This document shows positions 10,125 through 21,074 of a stretch of DNA of 64,000 nucleotides, one piece after another. Numbering within the stretch: position 1 is the first letter of the stretch; every line of letters starts with the position of its first letter. Where the stretch lies: positions 122,745,225-122,809,224 of the forward strand of contig NC_080683.1 of assembly GCF_030445035.2 (NCBI RefSeq). Reading direction: 5' to 3'. The notes beneath the pieces are model-generated. The model was not told the origin of the DNA. It saw only the letters and a program-made list of their open reading frames with translations, and did no database searches. The position numbers and the translations under genes were made by a program. Source of the stretch: Dasypus novemcinctus (lineage: Eukaryota; Chordata; Mammalia; Cingulata; Dasypodidae).

Positions 10125-11962
10125 CAAACTCACTTGAGACCCCTGACCCAGCACACTCACCCGAAGCCCCCCGCCCCCATCACACTCACCTGAAGCCCCC
10201 ATGCCCCATTACACTCATCCGAAGCCCCCAGCCCCTGTCACATTCACCTGAAGTCCTGTGCCTGCCAATCACTTGAAGCCCCCCGTGCCCCGCCACGCTC
10301 ACCTGAAGCCCCCTGTGCCCCGTCACACTCACCTGAAGCTCCCAGCCCCCGTGCCCTGTCACACTCACCTGAAGCCCCCGTGCCCCGCCACACTCACCCG
10401 AAGCCCCCTGTGCCCTGCCACACTCACCCGAAGCCCCTGTGCCCCACCACACTCACCTGAAGCCCCGCGTGCCCCGTCACACTCACCTGAAGCCCCCTGT
10501 GCCCCCGTGCCCCGCCACACTCACCCGAAGCCCCCTGTGCCCCGCCACACTCACCCGAAGCCCCTGTGCCCCACCACACTCACCCGAAGCCCCCCGTGCC
10601 CCGCCACACTCACCCGAAGCCCCTGTGCCCCGCCACACTCACCCGAAGCCCCCTGTGCCGTCACATTCACCTGAAGCCCCCAGCCCCCGTGCCCCGCCAC
10701 ACTCACCTGAAGCCCCCCGTGCCCCGTCACACTCACCTGAAGCCCCCAGCTCCTGTGCCCCGTCACACTCACCCAAAGCCGCCTGTGCCCCGTCACACTC
10801 ACCCGAAGCCCCCAACCCCCGTGCCCTGTCACACTCACCTGAAGCCCCCAGCCCCCATGCCCCGCCACACTCACCCGAAGCCCCTGTGCCCCGCCACACT
10901 CACCCGAAGGCCCCTGTGCCGTCACACTCACCTGAAGCTCCCAGCCCCCATGCCCCGCCACACTCACCCGAAGCCCCTGTGCCCCACCACACTCACCCGA
11001 AGCTCCCTGTGCCGTCACACTCACCTGAAGCCCCCAGCCCCCGTGCCCCGCCACACTCACCTGAAGCCCCTGTGCCCCGTCACACTCACCTGAAGCCCCC
11101 AGCCCCCGTGCCCCGTCACACTCACCCAAAGCCGCCTGTGCCCCGTCACACTCACCTGAAGCCCCCAGCCCCCATGCCCCGTCACACTCACCTGAAGCCC
11201 CCAGCCCCCGTGCCCTGTCACACTCACCTGAAGCCCCCAGCCCCCGTGCCCTGTCACACTCACCCGAAGCCCCCAGCCCCCGTGCCCTGTCACACTCACC
11301 TGAAGCCCCCAGCCCCCGTGCCCCGCCACACTCACCCGAAGCCCCCTGTGCCCCGTCACACTCACCCGAAGCCCCCTGTGCCCCGCCACACTCACCCGAA
11401 GCCCCCTGTGCCCCACCACACTCACCCGAAGCCCCCTGTGCCGTCACACTCACCTGAAGCTCCCAGCCCCCGTGCCCCGCCACACTCACCCGAAGCCCCC
11501 AGCCCCCGTGCCCCATCACACTCACCTGAAGCCCCCAGCCCCCGTGCCCCGCCACACTCACCCGAAGCCCCCTGTGCCCCGTCACACTCACCCGAAGCCC
11601 CCTGTGCCCCGCCACACTCACCCGAAGCCCCCTGTGCCCCGTCACACTCACCCGAAGCCCCCTGTGCCGTCACACTCACCTGAAGTCCCCAGCCCCCGTG
11701 CCCCGCCACACTCACCCGAAGCCCCCTATGCCGTCACACTCACCTGAAGCCCCCAGCCCCCGTGCCCCGTCACACTCACCCGAAGCCACCTGTGCCCTGT
11801 CACACTCACCCGAAGCCCCCTGTGCCATCACACTCACCTGAAGCCCCCAGCCCCCGTGCCCCGCCACACTCACCTGAAGCCCCCGTGCCCCGTCACACTC
11901 ACCCGAAGCCCCCAGCCCCCGTGCCCCGTCACACTCACTGGAAGCCCCTGTGCCCCGTCACA
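10125..11962. repeat. Minisatellite of 27-, 30- and 36-base units
   Basis: About 1.8 kb of tandem units, very roughly 55-60 copies. The main unit is CACACTCACCCGAAGCCCCC followed by TGTGCCCCGC (30 bases). A longer form carries an extra AGCCCCCGTGCC block (36 bases, usually with CTGAAG), and a shorter form lacks three bases near TGTGCCGTCA (27 bases). All lengths are multiples of three, so every frame on both strands stays open, including a 414-codon plus-strand and a 366-codon minus-strand frame. Neither is taken as a gene. The minus strand is G-rich and repeats CTTCAGGTGAGTGTG or CTTCGGGTGAGTGTG. Confidence 0.97.
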
Positions 11963-13464
11963 GCTCCTATGCCCGGCTAGGCACCCGCCCAGTACCTCTC
12001 TTCTTCCTCCATCCTGTCCTCTGAGTCAGTCCTGTTACGCTGTCCTCAGTCACAGCACCCGGAAGCCAGAAAGGCTCCCCTCACGCAAGGAGGGCCACCT
12101 CAGGGTCCTCCATACACTGCGGGGAGCTCCCGGGCCCCGGCTGGGGCCGCAAGGCCAGTCGAGTGATGTCCACGAGCCGTGGGGGGCTCAGCCACCAGGA
12201 AGCAGGCATCGCCGCAGGCCAGGCCCAAGCGAGCAGGCCTGGCCAGGCCGCCTCCCTGCAGCCCCCCACGTGGCACGCACCCCTGTTTCCAAACTTCCCC
12301 CCGAGGGCAGCAGCGGGAAGAGGTTCTTTTGTCCTCCAGCCCGGCAGAGGCAGAGGCTGACTCCTAGCGAGAGCGGAGGCTGGTGAAGGCCGGGCTGCCC
12401 CCTCGTAGAGCTGGAGGGCCCCAGCACGCCGCCCTCGCCCCCAGTGCCCACGCAGCCCGCTCTTCAGCCTCCTCCACCCAGCGGCCCAGGGCAGCGCGAG
12501 CGGCGTGCGGGCTCCCAGCCGTGCTTGCTAACGAGACTTCGGGCAGCGGTCTCAGCTCCGCGGGCACCGCACTGCAAGTCCCATGGCCTGGACCCAGGGC
12601 ATTCTCCTGGTGAAGCTGCACTCCAGCTCCAGCGACACCCAGAAGGCAGCTTGGTTCTCTCACATCTTCCACCTTCTGGACACACGAGCTCCTCCTCTGG
12701 AGCTTCTCCCCTGGAGAGGGTTTGTACTGGGATTTTTTTTAGAACATTCTAGATCACCCTGAGCAGACTAAGGCACGCTCGCAGCTGTGCTCTGTGGGTA
12801 GCAGTCACTCCGCAGTGAATCTGATTCTTTCTTTGCCCCTCTTCTCCTTATACATAAACAAACTGTTAAGGTTTCTTCCCATAAAAACTAACTTGGAAGT
12901 GTTAGAGCTCTTTCAGAATTTGTCTAGAAGGTCTTCTGGCTTTTGCTGGAGGCCCTCATTAAAAAAATTATAATAACTTGGAAACTAGAGAATATTATTT
13001 TAATAAGAAAAAAAATAAAAGCTCTCTCCTGAGAAGCTGCTCCCAGCACCAGAGTTACAAAACAGGAACAAACCGCCCAGCGCGCCAGGAGGCGGGGGGC
13101 TCCCTTTGTCCGGGCCCCTCCTAGAAGGCCACTTTTCCTTGGTTGCCATGTGGCTGCCCAACTTTACCACCAGGGAGAGACACCCAGTAAATCTTGGGGT
13201 TCTTATGCAGCTGTGCACAAGTGGGGCCCTGTGCAATTCCAGGCGTTGAGCCAGAGAATCGGGGCATGCAGGAGGAGGGGGCCCGCGGGCCAGGCTGGCC
13301 TGGCAGGTGAGGAGGCGTCAGGAAAGAAGCCACAGGAGCAGCTGCCCAGGGGCCCCACGGGCCCTTCCCCGAATCAGAGGAAAATGGCTTCAGTTGACTC
13401 TCACGTCTCCACCCATCTCTGCCGGCCAGCAAATGTCAGCTTGTCTTCCTGCTGGAGTGAATGA
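11963..13464. other. Spacer, no gene seen
   Basis: GC-rich to 12700, then AT-rich around 12780-13030. No recognised exon or repeat; overlapping open frames only. Confidence 0.45.
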
Positions 13465-14040
13465 CTTAGCAAAATGAGAATTTTATGTTACAGTGGAATA
13501 TGACTCAGCCATAGGAAGGAATGACGTCGTGATTCATGCAACGACATAAATGAAACTTGAGGACATCATCTTGAGTGAAACAAGCCAGACACAGGAGGAC
13601 AATTATTATCTCACTGATATGAAATGATTAGAATAATCAAAGCCATAGAGTCAGAACCTAGAAAACAAGTTACCAGGGGCCAGCGTGGGGATAGAATATG
13701 GGGGGTTAATGCTTAAAGTGTGCAGGGTTTCTCTTTGGGGTGACAAGGGAGAGTTTGGTGACGGACGGTGATGACGGTAGCACAAACCTGAGAACGTCCG
13801 TCAACACTCTGAATTCCGTATCTGAATGTGGTTAAAGGGGAAATTTTAGGTGGTACATGTTACTAGAATAAAAATTTTTAAAAGAAAACACACAGGACTG
13901 TACAACACAATGAACCCTAATGTGAACCACAGACTATAGTTGAGAGTACAATTATAAAAATGTGCTTTCACCAATTGTAACCAAGGAACCGCACTAATGC
14001 AAGGTGTCACTAATGGGGATGGGGTTTACCCAGGAACTCA
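13465..14040 (+). mobile_element. L1 3'-end fragment, plus strand
   Basis: The sequence follows a typical L1 3' end: TGGAATATGACTCAGCCATA, the GAGTGAAACAAGCCAGACAC-like stretch, CCAGGGGCCAG, then GTTTCTCTTTGGGGTGA and an A-rich end near 13880. A second 3'-end piece with CCAATTGTAACCAAGGAACC follows to about 14040. It is 5' truncated and non-coding. Confidence 0.75.
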
Positions 14041-16319
14041 GGATTTTTAAAACTTATTGCAGTTTATCACTTATACATAAACATACATAAACAATAACTG
14101 TGTAGCAAAAGTTGTGAATTTAAAAAACAAACATACATAACATCATACAGGGCTCTCATACCTCACCCTACCACCAATGCCTTGCATTGTTATGAAACAT
14201 TTTTAACTAATGATTAAAGAGCATCCTCAAAATATTACTACTAGCTAAAGTATCTTACATTTGGTATATTTTCCCCCAACCCACCCTATTAGTAGTAGTA
14301 GTATTTATATATCATTTATACATAAAAATACATATATAGTAAGTATATAGTAAAAATTGTGAACTTACAAAACAAACATGCATAACATCATACAGGGGTC
14401 CCATACATCAACCCTCCACCAACACCTTGCATTGTTGTGTGACATTTGTAACATTCTTTGTGATCTATTAACTTTAATAAAAAAAGTATAAAAAAAAAAT
14501 CTTACTACTAAATATAGTCCTTATCTTACATTTGGTGTATTTCCCCCCAACCCATTCTATTTTTTTAAATATATTTTTATGATAGAAGTTGTAAACTTAC
14601 AAAACAATCATGCACGTGTGCAGAATACCCATACAACACCTCTCTATCAACACACTGGTGGAACTTTTGTTACAGATTATGAGGTAATATCAGACTATTA
14701 CCAGGTCAATAGCATTCATCTGGCACACTTTCATCCATACTTCCCCATTATCAGCACAGTACATCTGTGGCATAGATGCATGAATATTACAGTATCGCTG
14801 TTAACCACAGTCCAGGTCACTCCAGCTGTATTTTTTCCATGCTACTCCACATTCCCACCCCCCTGAAATAGTGATGTACATCTGCTCTAGCTCACAAAGG
14901 ACACTCTTGCATCTGTGCCATCAACCACAATTCTCACCCACCTTTGGGTTCACTGTGTTAGTCAGTCCATAGATTATTCTCTAGTGTTCTTTCATTTGGC
15001 ATTTACATCCCTAGACTACCATTTTCAGCCATATTCCCATTTATAAATCAGCTGCTACTCACTATAATGTGTTGCCATCAACTCTACACATTTTCACACT
15101 TTTACAGTCAATTAAAACTACATACATTAAACATCAGTTGTCCATCTGAGTCCTCCTCTTATCTCCTTCAAGAATTCACCACCTACCACCAGGTCTTAAA
15201 GATATTTTCCTCTATTTTCTTCTAGAAATGTTATGGTTCTTGCTTTTATATTTAAGTTTTTGATCCATTTTGAGTTAATTTTTATATAAGGTGTGAAAAA
15301 GGGGTCCACTTTCCTTCTTTTGACTATGGATATCCAGTTCTCCTAGCACCATTTGTTGAATGGACTGTTTGGCCCGAGCTGGGTGGATTTGACAGGTTAG
15401 TCAAAAATCACTTCACCTTAGATGTGAGGGTCTATTTTCTGAACCATCAATTTGGTTCCATTGGTTTATGTGTCTATCTTTATGCCAGTACCATGCTGTT
15501 TTTATGACTGTAGTTACATAATATGATTTAAAGTCCAGAAGTGGGAGTCTTCCAACTTCACTTTTCTCTTTTAAAATGTTTCTGGCTATTCAGGACCACT
15601 TACCTTTCCAAATAAACTTGATAATCATGTTTTCCATTTATTTTAAAAATGCTGGTAGAATTTTTATCAGGATTGCATTGAATCTGTATATCAATATGGG
15701 TAGAATTGTTTTCTTAATGGTATTTAGTCATCCAATCCATAAGCATGGAATGTTCTTCCTCTTATTTAGGTCTTTTTTGATTTCTTAAACAATGAGTTGT
15801 AGTTTTCTTAATACAAGTGCTTTACATCGTTGGTTAAGTTTATTCCTAAATACTTGATTCTTTTAGTAATTGTTGTAAATGAATTTTTTTCCCCTGACTT
15901 CCTCATCAGATTGCACATTACTGGTGTAGGTCAAAGTCTATTTCATCTGATATAGGTATAGCTACTCTGGATTGTTTTTTTGATTGTTTGTTTGTTTTGT
16001 CTTTTTTGTTTTTGTTTTGGTTACTGCATGTGTGGAGTATCTTTTTAGAGGCTCTGACTTTCAATGTATTGGTATCCTTGGGTCTAAGGTGAGTCTCTTG
16101 TAAACACAGAGAGGTGGCTCATATTTTCTTATCCTTTCTGCCAGTCTGTGCCTTTGGATTGGGGAGTTTAATCCATTAACATTCAATGTTATTACTGTAA
16201 AGGAAGTTCTTATTTCACCCATTTTGACCTTTGGATTTTATCTGTCATATTTTATTTTCACCACTCTTTTGAGACTCTTAAGTTATTTTTACCGATATAA
16301 TCTTCATTTCTACACACTC

Positions 16320-17468
16320 TTACAAGCCCCTCTCTCCTGTCCTTTCAGACTGTAGCACACCCTTTAGTATTTCCTGCCAAGCTGGTCTCTTGGTTACAAA
16401 CTCTCTCAGGTTCTGTTTATCTGTGAATATTCTAAACTCAGCCTCATTTTTGAAAGACAATCTTGCTGGATAGAAGATTTTTGGCTGGAAGTTTTTCTCT
16501 TGTATCTTAAATATATCATACCACTGTCTTCTTGCCTCCATGAGAAATTGGCACTTAATCTTGATGGGTATCCCTTATACATTATGCATTGCTTTTCTCT
16601 TGCTGCTTTCAGAATTCTCTCTTTGTCTTTGGCATTTGACATTCTGATTAGCATGTGTCTCAGAGTTTGGTCTATTTGGATTTATTCAGATGGGAGTACA
16701 TTGTGCTTCTTGGACATGGATATCTATGTTCTTCAATAGGGTTGGGAAATTTTCTATCATTATTTCTTTAAATATTCCTTCTGCCCCTTTTCCCTTCTCT
16801 TCTCCTTCTAGGACACCCACAACACATATGTTTGCAAGTCTCTTGCTGTTGTTTAGTTCCCTGAGACTTTGTTCAATTTTTTCCATTCTTCATCTGTTTT
16901 TTCATATGTTCACTTTCAGAGGCCATTTCTTTCAAGCAAACCAATACTTTCTTCTGCCTTCTCAAATCTGTTCTCATACGAGCGTAGTGTATTTTTTTTT
17001 TTTCTATCTGGTTGCTTTTTGTGCATCACTTCACCGCACAGGGGCCTGTGCCTCTCTGAACCATGTGGGGACTTGTGCCTCACCGTGCAGGTCTAGAACA
17101 CATTTTTTTTTCACCAGGAGGTCCAAGGGATCGAACCCAGGTCCTCCATATGGCAAATGGGAGTTCAATTGCTTGAGACACAGCCGCATCCCCCAGAGTA
17201 TTTTTAATTTCATTTACTGCGCCCTTCATTCCCCTAAGATCTGCTATTTTTCTATATATACTTTAAAATTCTTCTTTATGCTTATCCAGTGTCTTAATAT
17301 CCTTAATCTCTTTATGCATCTCATTTTATTAAGGAGATTTGTTTGATCATGTATGATTAGTTGTCTCAACTCCTTTATGTCATCTGGAGGCTTATTTTTT
17401 TCCTTTAACTGGGTCATATCTTCCTGTTTCTTGGTGTGGATTGCAATTTTTGGTTGGTGTCTTGGCAT
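16320..17468 (-). pseudogene. L1 ORF1 remnant (RNA-binding chaperone), broken
   Basis: ORF1p binds L1 RNA as a coiled-coil trimer. From the start near 17468 (MPRHQPKIAIHTKKQEDMT) come coiled-coil remnants. A SINE at 16985-17200 interrupts them. Next is the RRM part (ICVVGVLEGEEKGKGAEGIF, IENFPTLLKNIDIHVQEAQ), then the C-terminal domain (LIRMSNAKDKERILKAAREK, YPARLSFKNEAEFRIFTDKQ). Pieces lie in more than one frame, so it is a fossil. The family match is clear from conserved blocks. Confidence 0.88.
16985..17200 (-). mobile_element. tRNA-headed SINE inserted in L1 ORF1
   Basis: On the minus strand this begins GGGGGATGCGGCTGTGTCTC, with GGGTTCGATCCCTTGGACC as the B-box region, a GTGAGGCACAAGTCCCCACA-type body and an A-rich tail (T-rich at 16990-17003 on plus). 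Short similar flanks (AGTGTATTTT and AGAGTATTTT) suggest an imperfect target duplication. Its body differs from the DAS copies, so it is a separate SINE type. Confidence 0.75.
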
Positions 17469-17499
17469 CTGGCTTACTAGACGTATTTATTCTGGGTGT

Positions 17500-18845
17500 G
17501 ATTTCTCTCTTTAGTTTAGGGCTTTCTTGCCCTTTCTCTCTTACTAGTTGTGTAGTAGGAGCCAAGGATATAGTTGGTGCTGTAAGTTGTGGAGGCTCAA
17601 GTTGTCTGAGTCAGTCCCAGGGACTGATGAAGTTTCTCCCAACTTTCCCCTTTGCCAGGAGGAGGGACAGAGCCACAGCTGTCGGTAATAATCCAAGTCA
17701 TGCAGGCCTACACTGTAGTTGACCAGAGAGACTGATAAAGCTTCACTTGCCTTTCTTTCCTGCCTGGAGCATGGAAGAAGCTGCAGGTGTGGGCAGCAAT
17801 CTATGTTGTGTGGGTCCAAGATGACCGCAGTTGCCCTGGTAGACTTCTGATTATTCTGTCTGTGCCAGCTGAATGTACCTTCAGTTACCCAGAGAGGCTG
17901 GTACGGGCCCACCAGCTTACTCCCTGCTGGAGGTGGGGCTGAAGCCTAGGCTAGGGCTGCAGCCAATCTGGGTGAAAGAAACTGGTCTCTACCATCTCTG
18001 TGATTTTTAGTTAGCCCGGCTTCCCTGCATGTTGGGGGTGGAGTCAAAATGGCAGCTACCAGCTTCTTTCAGATTCGGACAGGTTCAAACTCAAGCTGTT
18101 TTTAGGGTTATACTTTAGCTAGCTGAATTTACTAATCATTCACTGACATTGGTGGCCAACCATCTCTTCCTCCCATTTTTGGGAAATGGAGCTTCTAATT
18201 CTAGCCACAGAACTGCCCCTGAGCGGTTTCTGCCATCAGAGTAGGATGATCACCAGCCTCCGTGGCATGGCCTATATTTTCCTGGAGAGGCTGGCGCAGG
18301 TCCCCCCACCTTCCTCCCTGCTGGAGGTGGGGCTGGCGCTTATGCTACAACTGCAATCTTATCTGGATGGAAAGACAGTCCCTGCCAGTCTGTGATTTTT
18401 GGTCTGCCCCACTTCCCCTTATCCCAGGGGCAGGGTTAAAATGTCAGCTACCAGCCTCTCTCTGACTTGGACAGGTTCAAATTTGAGTTGTTCTTAGGAT
18501 TATACTTTAGCCAGCTATGTTTACTAATCAGTAGCTGAAGTTTGTGCCAAACATCTCTTCCTCCCCCATTTTTGGGAAGTGGAGCCTCCAATTCCAGCCA
18601 CAAAATAGCTCCCAAGACTTGTGCTGCCAGTGGGATATGGGCACCGGCCTCTGGGGCGTGGAGTGCTCTTCTTAGGAATCTTCCCTGCAGATGGGCAGTC
18701 TCCTCCTTCCTTGCTTCAAGGATGTTGCAGGATGCTCTTCTGGTCTCCTGGAGTCCAAAACAGGTGCTTTAGGTAGTAGGTGATGACCAACTGCCCACAG
18801 CACAAGCTGACTGTTGGAGCTCCTCCTCTACTGCCATCTCACTGG
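17500..18845 (-). repeat. Tandem 5' UTR units of L1
   Basis: Two copies of a block of about 390 bases lie in tandem. Marker segments are GGAGCTTCTAATTCTAGCCA near 18187 and GGAGCCTCCAATTCCAGCCA near 18581 (plus-strand reading), with matching text between. This resembles the monomer arrays that act as promoters in rodent L1s. Confidence 0.75.
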
Positions 18846-18994
18846 TTCTTGCAACTCATGATTTTTCTGTCAACCTACCACCTTCCTAATTAAAAAAAAA
18901 ATTTAATACAACCAAAAGAAGAAAAAGCTCCCTGCCAGGGCTGGCCTGGGACTGTAGGGCAGTTCATTGTGTCACTGTGTCACTGTCCTTGCCC
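18846..18994. other. A-rich spacer between L1 and pseudogene
   Basis: Short unique-looking stretch with an A-run near 18890-18903. Nothing else seen. Confidence 0.4.
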
Positions 18995-19260
18995 TAACAT
19001 GAACCAGCACTTCTTTCCAACTGTGAACCTTGATAAACTGTGGACCTTGGTCAGTGAGCAGGCACAAAAAACCAGACTGGAGCTGCGCCCATCACTGATG
19101 TGGTGTGATCGCGCTACTACGAACTTCTGGGGAAGGGAAGCTCCAAAGTGTCTGTCATCGTTAAGGCCACATTCTTCAGCAGAAGAGCTGAGAAGAGGGA
19201 GGGGATGGGGGAGCTGTGTCCTGGTGGCTCGAAGCCTTGTGGAGGGAGGGTCATTCCGTG
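18995..19260 (+). pseudogene. RPL27A: RPL27A processed pseudogene, 5' truncated
   Basis: Conceptual translation gives NQHFFPTVNLDKLWTLVSEQ, matching ribosomal protein L27a (uL15) from about residue 64. The remaining DNA then tracks the end of that gene in shifted frames (GACTGGAGCTGCGCCCATCA, TTCTTCAGCAGAAGAGCTGA) to TGTGTCCTGGTGGCTCGAAG. There the normal stop TGA has become CGA, and the start of the 3' UTR (TGGAGGGAG) follows. There are no introns across several parental exons, the 5' part is missing, a short deletion follows SEQ, and frameshifts are present. It is a non-functional retrocopy. Confidence 0.88.
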
Positions 19261-19934
19261 CTGATACGCTTATCCTCCGGGGGTCCGAGTGTGGACTCCC
19301 CTGGCTCCTCTACCTCCTGCTGCACGGTCAGCATCAGGAACCCCCCCAGCCAGGCTCTAGGACAAAGGATGTGGAGGCCTTAGCCAATGAGCAAACTGGA
19401 ATGTTATCTCCACCTACACAATGGTAACCAGCTCATTTTAGTTGGACACCTGTTTGCATTGCTTACAGTGGGTGCACAAATGGACCTCACCTGTTCCATG
19501 GGGATCAGAAGAGAAGACAGTCACCTCTGTTTAGAGAGGGACAGAGGGATAGAGCTGAGGCAGTTCCAGAGGGCTAAATTCCTGATCCTAAGGGTTTCTT
19601 CCTGGGTCCTTTATTTTGAACCAAACCTTTTTAATTTTAACCAGAATCTAGAATTAATAGTTGTTTTTTTCTTCTAGTCAGAAATGTACCTAGTGGAGAA
19701 AATTGGGAAATCTTGACGATCAGAAACCGAGTCAGATTTCCTAGGTCCTGTGGGTTGGTGATGGCCTGGGCCTTGAGTTGGAGAGGGGAGACCCCAGAGC
19801 CAAATGTCCCTATCGACTCCCTGGTCAGCCCCCCAGATGAGCGGGGAGTCAGCCAGGGCTGGGTGCTCAGCAGGTCGGCCGATTCCTTCCTGGGAGATAT
19901 TTCCCATTTATTTCAGGTCTACAAGAATTAAGGG
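19261..19934. other. Spacer, no gene seen
   Basis: No recognised exon or repeat between the pseudogene and the next SINE. Confidence 0.4.
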
Positions 19935-20349
19935 CAGGGAAGCAGACTTGGCTCAACTGATAGAGTGTCCGCCTACCATATGGGAGGTCCAGGGTTCAAA
20001 CCGAGGGCCTCCTGGCCCGTGTGGTGAGCTGGTCCACACGCAGTGCTGATGTGCACAAGGAGTGCCGTGCCACACAAGGTGTCCCCTGTGTAGGGGAGCC
20101 CCACGCACAAGGAGTGCGCCCTGTAAGAAGAGCGCCCCCGCACAAAAAAAGCACATCCACCCAGGAGTGGTGCTGCACACACGGAGAGCTGATGCAGCAA
20201 GATGACACAACAAAAAGAGACACAGATTCCTGGTGCCGCTGGATAATACAAGCAGACACAGAAGAACATACAGCGAATGGACACAGAGAGCAGACAATGG
20301 GGGGGAGGGAGGGGGAAGGGGATAGAAATAAATTAAAAATTTTAAAAAA
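19935..20349 (+). mobile_element. DAS-SINE
   Basis: Near full-length copy. Its head differs somewhat from the others (TTGGCTCAACTGATAGAGTG), and its body carries CCCCCGCACAAAAAAAGC where most copies have the GAAAGAAAGTGCAGCCTGCC stretch. Flanks AGAATTAAGG and AGAATTAGGA suggest a target duplication. It may be an older or distinct subfamily. Confidence 0.9.
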
Positions 20350-20868
20350 AGAATTAGGAGTGGCTCACAGCCAAGCACCTTAAAGAAAAACTACCTAGTG
20401 ACTGATGCCTCCTGGCCCTCTAAGGGGTAGCATAAAGGAAAACTAGTGACAGGCACATGCCACGAGGAGAAGAAACAAGGAAACAATGTTCAGATGGCGA
20501 GACTACTGGAAGGAGGGGAAGAAGGAAGGAAAGAGAGAAAGGAAGAACTTTTCAAGGTGGTTAGAAAGCAACAGAAAACAGCCAAACGTGAAGCGGCAAA
20601 TACGCACATTTATAATTTGAGGGACACTGTTGATTCGGCTTCTAAAGGTGTTTGTCAGTATTGACTCCCATTGACACGTAGGAGGGTTTTCCCATATCTG
20701 TACTGACTTTGGATATCAGTCATCTTTTCAACTTGGGGAAACCTGTTAGGCTAAAATGTTTTCCCTTCGTTTCATTGAGTGTTTCCTGGTGATCAGCGAG
20801 GTCAAGCACGCTGGCACGTATTTGTCGGCCGTTTGTATCCAGCCACATCCAGAAGTTTCCTCTCGTGC
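20350..20868. other. Spacer, no gene seen
   Basis: AT-moderate sequence with no recognised gene. A small purine-rich stretch lies at 20510-20560. Confidence 0.4.
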
Positions 20869-21066
20869 CAATGGAATGGAGGAGAGTATGGGCCATGATG
20901 TGGACCATTGACTATGAGGTGCAGAGGTGCCCAAAGATGTACTTACCAAATCCAATAGATGTGTCATGATGATGGGAACGAGTGTTGCTGGGGGGGGGGG
21001 GGGAGAGGTGGGGTGGGGGGGTGGGGTTGAATGGGACCTCACATATATATTTTTAATGTAATATTA
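20869..21066 (+). mobile_element. L1-like 3' end, short copy
   Basis: The 3' part of a repeat that recurs to 27.7 kb: GGGCCATGATGTGGACCATT, TGTGTCATGATGATGGGA, a G-rich block, then TTTTTAATGTAATATTATCA and an A-rich tail. The terminal A tail and the 5' truncation fit a non-LTR element. Confidence 0.65.
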
Positions 21067-21074
21067 TCACAAAA

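Larger units (their letters stand above)
14041..18845 (-). mobile_element. L1 retrotransposon lacking the centre of ORF2
   Basis: A 4.8-kb L1 on the minus strand. Read 5' to 3' (right to left): a 5' UTR with two tandem units of about 390 bases (about 18845-17500), an ORF1 remnant (17468-16320), the first part of ORF2 up to about 15900, then directly the downstream part of ORF2 from the motif [11 protein letters not shown] onward (about 15870-15150), and a 3' UTR of three related blocks (to 14041). The bulk of the endonuclease and the reverse-transcriptase core are missing; stops and frame breaks lie elsewhere. A SINE interrupts ORF1. The element cannot move on its own. A second element at 53757-57925 has the same layout. 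Confidence 0.9.

Noticed and set aside
10439-11683. 414-codon Pro/His/Thr-rich protein
   Set aside because: It is a translation of a minisatellite whose units are multiples of three; all frames are open.
10125-11962. CRISPR-like array
   Set aside because: Units are contiguous tandem variants without unique spacers, and the genome is mammalian.
16690-17346. 218-codon plus frame with hydrophobic stretches
   Set aside because: It is the wrong strand of L1 ORF1 and an inserted SINE.
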